40,315 nt of DNA from Cochliopodium minus (Eukaryota > Discosea > Himatismenida > Cochliopodiidae): contig JAMYWO010000268.1 in the NCBI GenBank assembly GCA_024220525.1, positions 13,781 through 54,095 on the forward strand, read 5' to 3'. Under the pieces are notes generated by a model. The model did not search any database, was not told the origin of the DNA, and was given only the letters and a program-made list of their open reading frames with translations. A program made the position numbers and the translations under genes. Each line of letters starts with the position of its first letter. Within the stretch, counting starts at the first letter, position 1. Below, in pieces: positions 1 to 8,769 of this stretch.

Positions 1-2171
1 GAGATCTGCTGATTTCTGAAAATAAAAAACACCTTTCTCCACATCTTTTTCAACTCCCTCACCACCTTTTAAATAGATTTGTTCAAATTTTTTATATTTT
101 TTATTTTCTTTCCGTAGAATGGAATCAACCAGTTTGTGATACACATACAAGAGAAGGAGAAGGACTTAGTAAAATATTTCGCCAAAGAAATTTCCAAACA
201 CGCCTACAAACTCAAAAAGAAAGATAAAGAGAAAGAGAAGGAAAAGGAGAAAGTCAAAATCTCCTACAGACATTGGATCCAAGTTGAGAAAACTGAACTT
301 CCATTTGAAAGTAATCTATCGTTTTATTTATTTATTTATTTATTATTGTTTGTTTGTTTTAATTTTAAAAATGTTCTTTCATTTCATTTAATTTTAATTT
401 ATTATTTCATTATTTCATTTATTTCATTTTTCATTTATTTCATTTATTTCATTTATTTCATTTATTTCATTCATTTCATTCATTTCATTTATTTCATTTA
501 TTTCATTTATTTCATTTATTTCATTTATTTCATTCATTCATTTATTTCATTCATTTCATTCATTTTATTTATCAAATTTACAAATTTATTTTTATTTATT
601 TACTTCTTAAATTAACATTTATTTCATTTTATTTTATTTTCATTTTTTTTTTTATTGTTCAGATTTATAATTATTTTTTTTATTTTTTCTTTGTTTATTT
701 TTTTCTTGTTTATTTTTATTTTCATTTATTAAATCTTATTTTTGATTTTGTTTAAAAAAAAAAAAATATTATGTTTGCTTTTGAATATTCGGTTTTTTAA
801 AATTTTTGATTTATTATTTATTTTTATTTTATTTTTTATTTTTTCTACAAGTGTTGTCTATTGACCCCCAATTCGGGCTGAGTGTCTGCCACAGAATAGG
901 AGTAGTGTACGCCCAAAAGGGGCAAACCAAAGAGGAGGAATTTTTCAACAATCCTCCTTCCCTTCCTTTCCTCGAATTTTTGAACTTGATCAGTGAAAAC
1001 ATTGAATTGAAGGGTTGGTCTGGTAACAAAAAATATTTTTTTTTTTCATTTTTTATTTTTTTAATTATTTTTTTTGATTTATTTTTGATTTATTTGATTT
1101 TTTTTTTCTTTCAATTAATTTTAATTCAATTTAATGTACATTTGATCTATTTCAATTTAAAATTATTAATTTATTTGATCTGTTATTTAGTTCTTTGATT
1201 TTTATTTTTTTATTTTTTTGTTTTTTAACTTTTCAACTTTTTGAACCATTTAATTTTTTTTCGTGTTCTTATTAAATTTTATTTTTTTCCCACCTTATTT
1301 TTCTTTAAACTTTTTAATCTTCTATTTTATTTTTGATCTATTTTTTTATTTTTATTTTTTTATTTTTTTCCATTTTTTTATTTTTTTCCATTTTTTTTTA
1401 TTTTTTATTTTTTTTCATAAAGGATACAACGGAGACATGAGCTCGGAAGAAGTGGACAACGCATACTACACAAAGTGGAGAAACTTCGAGATCATGTTCC
1501 ACGTCACCACCTTCCTCACCACCGAGCAGCAGCGTCGTCTCGTCGGTAACGACAAAGTGTTGATCTATTTTCAAGAGGAGCCTTTCCCTGCTAAGTTTCG
1601 TGGACAAGTCAATTCATTGGGTATTCTTTTTATTTATTTTTCAGTATTATTTGTTTTATTTTTTATTTTTTATTTTTTATTTTTTATTTTTTATTATTGA
1701 TTTTTCATTTTTCTGACAGATTATTGTTTATTTTTATTGATCTTAATTTGGATTTATTTTATTCTCATTTTGATTTATTATTTTTTATTTTATTTTATTT
1801 TTATGTATTATTTTCTATTTTATTTTTATTTTCTATTTTTAATTTTCTTTTTTGTTTAGGTTTGACAGTACAACCCCACACGACGCCGGGTTACTTCATG
1901 TTGGGAGGTTTCATGATCAACAGTCTCAATTTGAACGGAAGCAACATCCCAAACGTCCCTGTCTCCTCCACTTACCTCAAAGACATTTTGCTGTCTACAG
2001 CCATCAATGGTAAAAAATATTTTTATTTTTTTATTTTTTATTTTTTATTTTTTTTATTTTTTCAATGAAATAGGCATCACCAGTTGCATCAACTCTCCTC
2101 CTCTGAGTTCATTTGTTTTGCAGGTCCGCGAGAGACATCTTCAGCAAACCGTTGACTACTACTTGGGATGA
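1..2171 (+). CDS. Rap/Ran-GAP domain protein, 3' part (partial)
   Basis: GTPase-activating protein for a Rap-type small GTPase. Only the C-terminal half is in the window. Exons inferred from matching phases: about 3-80, 118-310, 852-1022, 1423-1620, 1860-2009 and 2074-2171 (TGA stop). After a K/E-rich stretch the exons join into a classic Rap-GAP domain: FLEFLNLISENIELKGWSG, then YNG-D (usually YRGGLD), then FEIMFHVTTFL, then RRLVGNDKVLIYFQEE. The Asn of GND is the known catalytic asparagine thumb, and it is present. The domain closes with VPVSSTYLKDILLSTAING. Introns run from 37 to 541 nt and are T-rich microsatellite. The exon at 3-80 is the least certain; it fits phase 0 across a 37-nt intron. 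An ankyrin protein at the other end of the window also seems to enter a Rap-GAP region. Confidence 0.85.
415..580 (+). repeat. (ATTTCATTT)n microsatellite inside a Rap-GAP intron
   Basis: Imperfect tandem repeats of about 9-10 nt of the form CATTTATTT fill the 541-nt intron between the exons ending at 310 and starting at 852. The strand is almost entirely T, A and C. It can be translated over a long stretch, but only into a monotonous F-I-Y pattern, so it is not coding. Confidence 0.8.
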
Positions 2172-2464
2172 ACAGAGATCTTCCCTCTTCTTTTTTTAAT
2201 TTGTTATTTTAAAAAAAAAAATTAATTAAATCGGTTTTAGTTTTAAAAAACTTTCAATTTTTTTATGTACATAAAAAAAAGAAAAAGTTTGAAATTTTGA
2301 ATAAAATACTTTTTTATTGAAATGTTTTTAATTTTTCTTGTTTATTCCAAAAATCCCATTTCCCATTTCAAAATTAAGAGGAAATGAAAAATTCTTATTT
2401 GTGGAATAGGAGAATAGGAAAATTGTATAAAGAAGAAAAATGAAGATAGAGAAAAGATGTTAGA

Positions 2465-2695
2465 TCACGCAACAATTCTATTTTCATTCTCTTCTTTGAT
2501 CAATCTAAATACTCTCAATCTGTATCCAATAGGAATGATCCCAATTTCTTTGAGTCTGTTCAATCCAAGACCCAAGAAAGTCAATCCATCCACATGATTG
2601 ATAATCAAGATATCCTTGATTTGATCTGCAAAATCAACTTTGTTCTCGATCCAGTTGTAAAGTTCTTCAGTATTAAAATTTGTGTTGAATGCCAT
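2465..2695 (-). CDS. Small stand-alone SAM domain protein (76 aa)
   Basis: The whole 76-residue protein is one sterile alpha motif. It opens with ELYNWIENKV, has the central VDGLTFLGLGLNRLKEIGI segment (the usual G-x2-L-x2-L helix turn followed by a GI), then G-R and a last helix with RVFRLIKEEN. SAM domains bind other SAM domains, proteins or RNA. A free single domain suggests an adaptor or a competitor of a SAM polymer, which is inference. The gene appears to be intronless. The ATG at 2695 sits directly before the domain with no other start upstream. Confidence 0.75.
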   Translation of the reverse strand: MAFNTNFNTEELYNWIENKVDFADQIKDILIINHVDGLTFLGLGLNRLKEIGIIPIGYRLRVFRLIKEENENRIVA

Positions 2696-3262
2696 TTGTT
2701 TGATTGTATTGGAAAAAAGGAAAAATTTTGTCGGAAAAAAAGGAGTGAGTTAGAAGTTATTTTAAAAGCAAGCTTTTGAGTTTTTTTTTTTTTCTTCAAA
2801 GCTTAAAATTTCTTTGATTTTTGTTAATAAAGTTTATTTTCCGTTTTCGGTGATCTTCATTTATTTCGAATATGTTTCGAAAAAAATCCGAAAGGGAAAT
2901 TTTTATCATATATTTTGAGATTTCATTAAAGAATTTCCTAACATTTTAATGAATTTGTCAAACTTTTAAAATAATATTCTATGGAGCAAAGAAATTTCAA
3001 ACATTTTAAAAAATAGCACTCTCTTCTTCAAAATTTCCACCCATCTCTTTCCTTTTTTCTTTTTCTTCATACATTTTTTTTTTCCCCTTTAAAGATCTAT
3101 TGTGATTACTGTATAATTGAAATCACTTTATCTTCATTATGCCCGAGAAAAAATTTCGATGAGATTTTTGGTTATACTCTTTACTCAATCATATCAAATA
3201 ATATTTTTTTGACAAGATTAAAGAATATCAAATTTTTGAATTGATGCTTCAAACTAAAAAAA
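2696..3262. other. Intergenic, no gene seen
   Basis: About 570 A+T-rich bases between the SAM gene (leftward) and the GH79-like gene (rightward). This divergent gap must hold both promoters, but no element stands out. No reading frame with family-like content was found on either strand. Confidence 0.6.
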
Positions 3263-4577
3263 ATGGGAAAGCAATTTTTTATTTTGTTAATTCTTTCTTT
3301 ATATTTTCATTCCATTTGCTGCCAGGATAAAGTACAATACGATATCAACACCAAGAAATTCAACAGTGGAATTCTAAACACCAATTTCGCCTCTTTTTCG
3401 ATTGAAGTGACAGCCATCCTCAATTACACGGGATCTTATCCATCAGATATGAGGAGCAGCTTCATCCAGCTGATGAATAATCTGAGGATGGATCAAAATC
3501 AACCAGGCCCGATCATTAGGCAAATATAAAAAATTGATAATCAAATTTACTTATTTAATACTATAATTCAGAGTGGGAGGAAATTCTGCAGGTAAAAAAT
3601 ACTTTTATAATTATTTTTCTGAAATTGAATTCAATTTTTTGTTGATGCAGAAACAAATTTTCAAGTTTTGTTTTGATATCAAAATGCTTAAATTCTTTGT
3701 AATTGATTGTATAATTTACGACAATGTCTTAATGAAAATAATTATCAAGCAAAAATTGATGAATATACAAATTTGAGATTTGGATCATAAATAATCATCA
3801 TATAAAAATGGATCAGATCCACTTTATGGATCAGATTAAATTGCAACAAAAAAAAATTTTTAAAGCTTTTTTTTTTTTGGTTTGCCCAAGAGGACTAAAA
3901 ACTTTATTATTAGTTTTAATTTCGATGCAATTCTTGGTTTTTACTGTTTAGTCGATAAAGTTGTTTTTTTATCCTGAAATTTAACAAAATAAAAAAAAAT
4001 AAAAAAAATAAAACTTAATTAATTATGAATTTATAATTTCTTTGTTTTTTCTTAAATATTTCTTCTCATTATAACTTTTTTCTAAGATATTTCGATTTAT
4101 GGCCCTCCTAACAATAACAAGATCCCTGCGAACAACACAATAGTGACCTATTTGATAGAACCTGTGGTGTTCCAAAGTTTGCAAGTAAAAATTATCAACT
4201 TTCTTATTTTTTATTTTTTAATTTTTTTTTGGAAGAAATTTCTTGAAGTATCAAAAATTGAATATTTATTATTTATTATTTATTATTTATTATTTATTTA
4301 TATTTTTTATTATTTTTTTTTTGTTTTTTATTTTTGTTTGTTTTTTGTTTTTTGTTTTTTGTTTTTTGTTTTTTGTTTTTTGTTTTTTGTTTTTTGTTTT
4401 TTTATTTTTTATTTTTTATTTTTTAATTTTCAATTTCAAAAAAAGAAATCATTAGAACAGTTCAATGGGACAGCTATCATGGGAACCAATTTTGATAATC
4501 CAGTAGATCCAATAGGACATTGCAGTATATAGAAGCTGTGAAAAATTTGATGGGTTGGTCAAGAATCAGGGCCATTG
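3263..4577 (+). CDS. Secreted GH79 (glucuronidase/heparanase)-like protein, 5' part only
   Basis: Begins with a clear signal peptide (residues 1-20, hydrophobic, ending SICCQ). Exons: 3263-3519, 3572-3591, 4087-4184, 4461-4502 and 4526-4577. All phases join. The joined product shows the N-terminal landmarks of family 79 glycosidases: FASFSIEV with a following LNYTG, then PIIRVGGNSAG, then a G-TNFDNP loop and a YIEAVKNLMGWSRIRAIG stretch. In the family this stretch leads straight into the catalytic NEPD motif, but here the sequence stops at that point. The NEPD exon, the nucleophile half and the C-terminal beta-sandwich are absent. What follows is low-complexity DNA with an N at 4770 and then a kinase. 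Splicing is odd: a GC-AG intron, a 20-nt exon and a possible 23-nt intron. As it stands the gene could not make an active enzyme. The family call is from motif memory. Confidence 0.6.
3520..3571 (+). other. GC-AG intron followed by a 20-nt exon
   Basis: The preceding exon ends ATTAG and the intron starts GCAAAT. No GT lies at a usable place. The intron ends TTCAG. Joining restores R-V-G-G-N-S-A, the expected GH79 motif. The next exon (3572-3591) is only 20 nt and is closed by GGTAAAAA. Confidence 0.6.
4257..4430. repeat. (TTATTAT)n and (TTTTTTG)n microsatellites
   Basis: Within one intron of the GH79-like gene a run of TTATTAT units is followed by about ten tandem TTTTTTG units, then TTTTTTA units. 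These are typical slippage tracts of this genome and places where assembly length is unreliable. Confidence 0.85.
4503..4525 (+). other. Possible 23-nt intron
   Basis: GTAGATCCAATAGGACATTGCAG begins with GT and ends with CAG. Removing it is phase-neutral and joins GTNFDNP to YIEAVKNLM as GH79 proteins would predict. Without removal the frame stops at a TAG at 4530. The alternative is a one-base deletion in the exon. Confidence 0.4.
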
Positions 4578-4875
4578 GTAAAAAATCAAAAAAATTAAAA
4601 ATTGAAAAATCAAATTACTAAACTTATTTAATAAAAAATTAAAAGAAAAACGCAAAAAATTTTGTAAAATTTTATAAAATTTTAAAATTTATTTATATAA
4701 ATAAATTTTAAATCATTAATAAATTATCAATTAGAATTAAAAAATTGAAAAAATTTAAAAAATTGAAAANTTATTTTTTATTTTTTATTTTTTATTTTTT
4801 ATTTTTATTTTTATTTTTATTTTTATTTTTATTTTTATTTTTATTTTAAATTTAAAATTCTGTTTCACCTTTTAG
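4578..4875. other. Low-complexity junction with an ambiguous base (N at 4770)
   Basis: The left part is A-rich, then comes N at 4770, then tandem TTTTTA units up to about 4850. The N sits exactly at the switch from A-rich to T-rich sequence. On the left a GH79-like gene is cut before its active site. On the right a kinase begins at its DFG motif. This is the expected picture of two genes falsely joined, or collapsed, across a repeat. The phases happen to match (…GCC ATT G plus TA GAT TTC), so a gene finder may fuse them. Confidence 0.7.
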
Positions 4876-5543
4876 TAGATTTCGGATTCTGTAGAAGCAT
4901 GGTGGAAGGGCCCATAGTGCAAACAGTGGGTTCGCCTTTTTTTGTGTCACCCGAGATGATCAACAAGAAACCCCACTCTTATCCCGCCGACATTTGGAGT
5001 TTCATCATCAGCATCATGGAAATTGCTGATTCCAAACCTCCTCACCATGATTCTCCTATTCGGTAAATTCATTAAAAAAAAATAATAATTAAAAAAAATA
5101 AAAAAATCAATAAATAAATAAAAAACAAAAAACAAAAATAAAACAAAACAAAATTCATTTAAAAATAAAATTATAAAATTATAAACAAAAAAATTGTCCA
5201 TTTAATTTAAAAATAAAAATAAAAAATCAATTAAAAATAAAAAATGATTTTATTGTAGTGCAATGTTCTATATTGGTTCGGGTATCATGCCAAAACTTCA
5301 AAAATCGAGTTTGTTTTCGGAAAACATGAACGATTTCATCAATAGTTGCTTAGTTTTTGATCCCGAAAAAAGGCCCACCTCTGAAGAGTTGTTGAAAGTA
5401 AAAATTTCATTAATTTTTGTTTTAATTTTTTATTTATTATTCTTTCATTTTATTTTCGATTTTAGCATCCTTTTGTACAAAATGTTGATCTCAAAACTAC
5501 TTTTTCAAGAACTTTTTTCTTCAAAGAAGTGACAAAAAATTGA
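4876..5543 (+). CDS. Protein kinase, C-terminal lobe only (5' truncated)
   Basis: Exons 4876-5062, 5259-5397 and 5466-5543 encode the second half of a Ser/Thr kinase domain. It starts with DFGFCRSM (Mg-binding DFG). Then come TVGSPFFVSPEMI (P+1 loop and APE equivalent), YPADIWSFIISIMEI (subdomain IX Asp-x-Trp-Ser), FINSCLVFDPEKRPTSEELL (subdomain XI Arg) and HPFVQN, followed by a short tail ending in TGA. The GSPFFVSPEMI pattern is closest to STE20/PAK-type kinases. The glycine loop, the VAIK lysine and the HRD loop are missing, since upstream sequence belongs to a different gene family. The full gene very likely exists in the genome and lost its 5' half at the 4770 junction. Confidence 0.75.
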
Positions 5544-5680
5544 AAAATAAACTAAAAAACTTGTAATCATAATTCTTTGTTTGTCCCACCTTCTCTAATC
5601 TTTAACTTTTGATGAGGTTTTAAATAATAGGATTATATATTTATATACTTTTTATTTTTATAAATTAAATGGACAAATAA

Positions 5681-7969
5681 TCAGTCGAACAATTTTGAGA
5701 TTATTTTTGGAACACCTTTGGCTTTGATGACATCCTTCCAAAGTTGAGTGAAACCTCCTTCCGTAACATGGTTGGAATCAAAATAAAGTCGGAGGTTTTT
5801 GTAGTAAGTCGAACAAATCCCCAAGGGACACATCACATTATGAAACTCAAAATAAAACACTTTTTTCCTACTGTTAGCCCATTTCTTCAACTTTTTATTG
5901 AGGATCAAACCTAATATTAAAATTGTGTTAAAAAAAATGAAAAATTTGTCTTAGACCTTTTAAAATGAAAAAAACTCACTATCTTGTTGCAAAAAATCTT
6001 TAAAATAGAACTGTTTAAAACATTTATTTCCCTGATTGTTAAAAGGAGGACAATATCTGTCAATATCGATTTCCACAGGTTGCCCGACCAACAAAACAGT
6101 CTTTCCCATAGAAACTAGTTTGTCAGCTGTATTAATAACACAATCCAAGTTTCCCCAAAATTTATTTTGTAGGCACCATCTCGCAGCCAAAATAACAACA
6201 TCAAAATGATCTAACCTGCTCATGATGGTCTTCATGAACTTGTCATGCGTTTGCCACAAACAAGGTGATTGAGCTGGAAAACCCCAATTCAAAAATCTAA
6301 AGTTCAATTCTTCGGCAAATAACTCAAACATCGGAACCATCATTCCACTAAAAGAATCACCAATCAAAAGAGCTCTTTTTTTTTTCCTATTTTAAAAATT
6401 TGAAAAAAATGTTTTACTATTAAAAAAGAAACTTTACGTTTTTTCGTTGTCAGGTCCATGCCAACACCTTTCCCTTTCTATTTCATTGAAATCGCTAATG
6501 ATTACATCGTAATGACATATATTTGGCAAATTCTTCATATGTTGGTAAAGAGAAACACAATTGTTGGGTGTTGATTCGCTACACATTCCTATCCGATTTA
6601 AAGTGTCCACTGACATATTAAAATCATCAGGGATTGAAAAGGAATTTAAGAGGGATGAGTTGATTTCTTGGGGGAAATCTTGTTTAAAGTTTTGGTCAAT
6701 ATTGATCAATGAAACTCCTCCAAAAATTATTACAATAATGCAAGGTAACACATAAATTAACAAGAAAGAAAAAAGTTTTCCAGTTTTGGAATATCGGGTT
6801 GGTTTTTCAACGAGGAAAAAAGAGAAAATCGTCAAGAAAGTGGCCAACAAAATTATTTTCAAATAAATAAATACAGAAAACTTTGAATATATCATTCTAA
6901 AAAAAACGAGAACAGGCCAGTGATAAAGGTACAAAGAATAAGACACCAATCCCAACTTCACCAACAAAGAAAATGACAAAATTCTGTTTGCCAGTGTTTT
7001 TTTATTTCCGCTGTGAATTATTAATGCTGCTCCAATGCATGGAAACAAAGAGTTGTAGCCTGGAAAAGATGTTTTGTTCGAAAACAGGAAGAAAGAAGAG
7101 TAACATAAAAAAAGCCCCAAAAATCCCATCACTTCAAATTTTATCCACCCTTTCACCTTTGTTTCTCTTTCTGAATCACCTTGACTATCTTCATTGTTTT
7201 GCTCATCAGAATGCAAAGTGTTCAAAAAAGCACCAATCAACATTTCTCCCGCTCGTGAGTACAACATGTAATAAGCCAAACCAGCATTTCGATAATAAAG
7301 AAACTGTCCTACACTCAGGGAAAAGAAAATGATTGCACTCAGCGTCACTTTAAATCCTATCTGCGAAAATTTGTGTATGAATAAAAGAATCAGAGGCCAA
7401 ATCATGTAAAACTGTTCTTCCACTGCCAATGACCAAAAATGGAGCAATGGATATGATGATGTATCTTCGCCAAAGTACCCTGTTTCTATCTTGTATGCAT
7501 TGAAAAAGTTTGATAAAGAAAATAGCGACCATATCGATGATTCATACAGTGTTTTGAATTTTGGCGTATTCTTTGCGAAAAATGAGAATGAAAAGAGCGT
7601 GATGAAAATGCAGAAGACAGATGCTGGGAAGATTCTTTTCAATCTTCCAATATAAAATTCTGAGAATGAGAATTTATTTTCTTTCATTTTTGTCAAGATG
7701 TTTCTCGTTATCTTTATTTGTTTTTGTACGAATTTAATATTACTCCAAATTAGATTTTATATATTTTCTGTACCAAATATCCAGATATCACAAAGAATAT
7801 ATCCACCCCACAAAATCCCCCTGGCATGATTTTTTCCGAAATATGAAACAAAATAACCGAAACTACTGATATTCCTCTCAATCCATCAATATCAGATCTA
7901 TAGATTGTATCTGAGAAGATATTTTTTTATTTTGAAAAGAAAATATAAATAATTTGGAATACGTTTCAT
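5681..7969 (-). CDS. OafA-like membrane acyltransferase with C-terminal SGNH domain (684 aa)
   Basis: Probable O-acyltransferase of the acyltransferase-3 family, which passes acyl groups to extracytoplasmic sugars. Exons: 7969-7963 (7 nt, ATGAAAC), 7910-7774, 7711-6438, 6386-5980 and 5910-5681; the total is a multiple of three. The N-terminus reads [17 protein letters not shown] (TM1 with the family His), then [25 protein letters not shown] and [18 protein letters not shown]. Further hydrophobic helices follow. The C-terminal third has [11 protein letters not shown] (SGNH block I with Ser) and [10 protein letters not shown] (D-x2-H, block V). This is the domain order of bacterial OafA/OatA-type enzymes that acetylate glycans, but here the gene has spliceosomal introns. 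The 7-nt first exon is inferred from phase and is the weakest part. A tempting later Met at 7696 would remove TM1 and the conserved motifs. Confidence 0.88.
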
Positions 7970-7991
7970 AAAGACAATTTTTTTTATTTTA

Positions 7992-8262
7992 TTAAATTTG
8001 AAACCACTTCATAAAAATATCAACAAGACATCCTCCTTCACACCTTCCAATAGAAGGTCCTAATTGTCTCAAAATTTTTGTTTTTGATTCTAAAACAAAA
8101 CAAGAAATGTCAATTGTTCCTCCTCCTGCATCAAAAACCACGAAAGGTTTATCTCCACAGATCATATTTTGACATCTTGGGTGATGTATCACATAATTTA
8201 TTGCTGCTTCTGATTCCATCACCATTTCAAATTTTTTTGGATCAAATTCTTTTGATTTTATG
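7992..8262 (-). pseudogene. Fragment of an Hsp70/HSPA12-like ATPase
   Basis: About 85 codons contain ESEAAINYV and FVVFDAGGGTIDIS, the phosphate-2 loop of the actin/Hsp70 ATPase fold, in the form seen in HSPA12-like proteins. A G-x2-GG region (GRCEGGCLVD) follows. Both sides are cut. There is no N-terminal nucleotide loop, and the frame stops (TAA) right after the CLVDIFMKWFQI stretch, where the real domain would continue for some 200 residues. The first Met (8225) lies inside the conserved block. No further family-like exon was found towards 8769. Most likely a decayed copy or transposed fragment. Confidence 0.55.
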
Positions 8263-8769
8263 ATTCCTCATCATACTTTTTTATATTTTCGAAAATAATA
8301 GAAAACTGAATTGATCAATCAAAATAAATCCAAATGGATTTTAAATTATTCGAAAATGATTATTTGGGTTCTGTATTGGAAATTATTTGGGACAAAACAA
8401 AATATTGGAAAAAAATTTTACGCTGAGAACAATTTTTGTGTTAGATGTGATTGAATGTCCTTGATTATGAATTAATTCTTTCTAAATTTCTTTCATTAAC
8501 TATCTCAAATAATCAACAATTAAATTGGCTTCAATTAATAGCTTGTTTTATTCTTATATAACTCCATTTTAAAATTTCTGAAAACAACATAATTGTCCCT
8601 TTCTTCAATTTTTTTCATTTCAAATTATTCAAAAAAGATTGCATTCAAACCATCCTCTCACAATAAGTTTTCCTTATTAAAGAGAATTCATTATTAATAC
8701 CTGGATGTGTCCATTTCAACAATTTTTTTAATATTTTTTTCACTTCAAAATTTTTTTTTTGTTATTTTT
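8263..8769. other. Intergenic, no gene seen
   Basis: About 500 A+T-rich bases. A 30-codon open stretch from an ATG at 8334 (+) exists but has no visible splice partner or family signature. Confidence 0.55.

Noticed and set aside
136-615. 159-codon frame with F/I/Y repeats
   Set aside because: Only the part up to 310 is an exon; the rest is translated intron microsatellite.
4143-4532. Hydrophobic F/L-rich frame suggesting a membrane protein
   Set aside because: Produced by TTTTTTG and TTATTAT intron repeats; only 4087-4184 and 4461-4502 are exons.
6434-7696. Acyltransferase starting at the Met at 7696
   Set aside because: It would lose DIDGLRG, TM1 and GGFCGVD, which are found upstream in phase across two introns.
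8334-8430. 30-codon ATG frame (MDFKLFEND...)
   Set aside because: Too short, with no family signal and no adjoining exon with matching phase.
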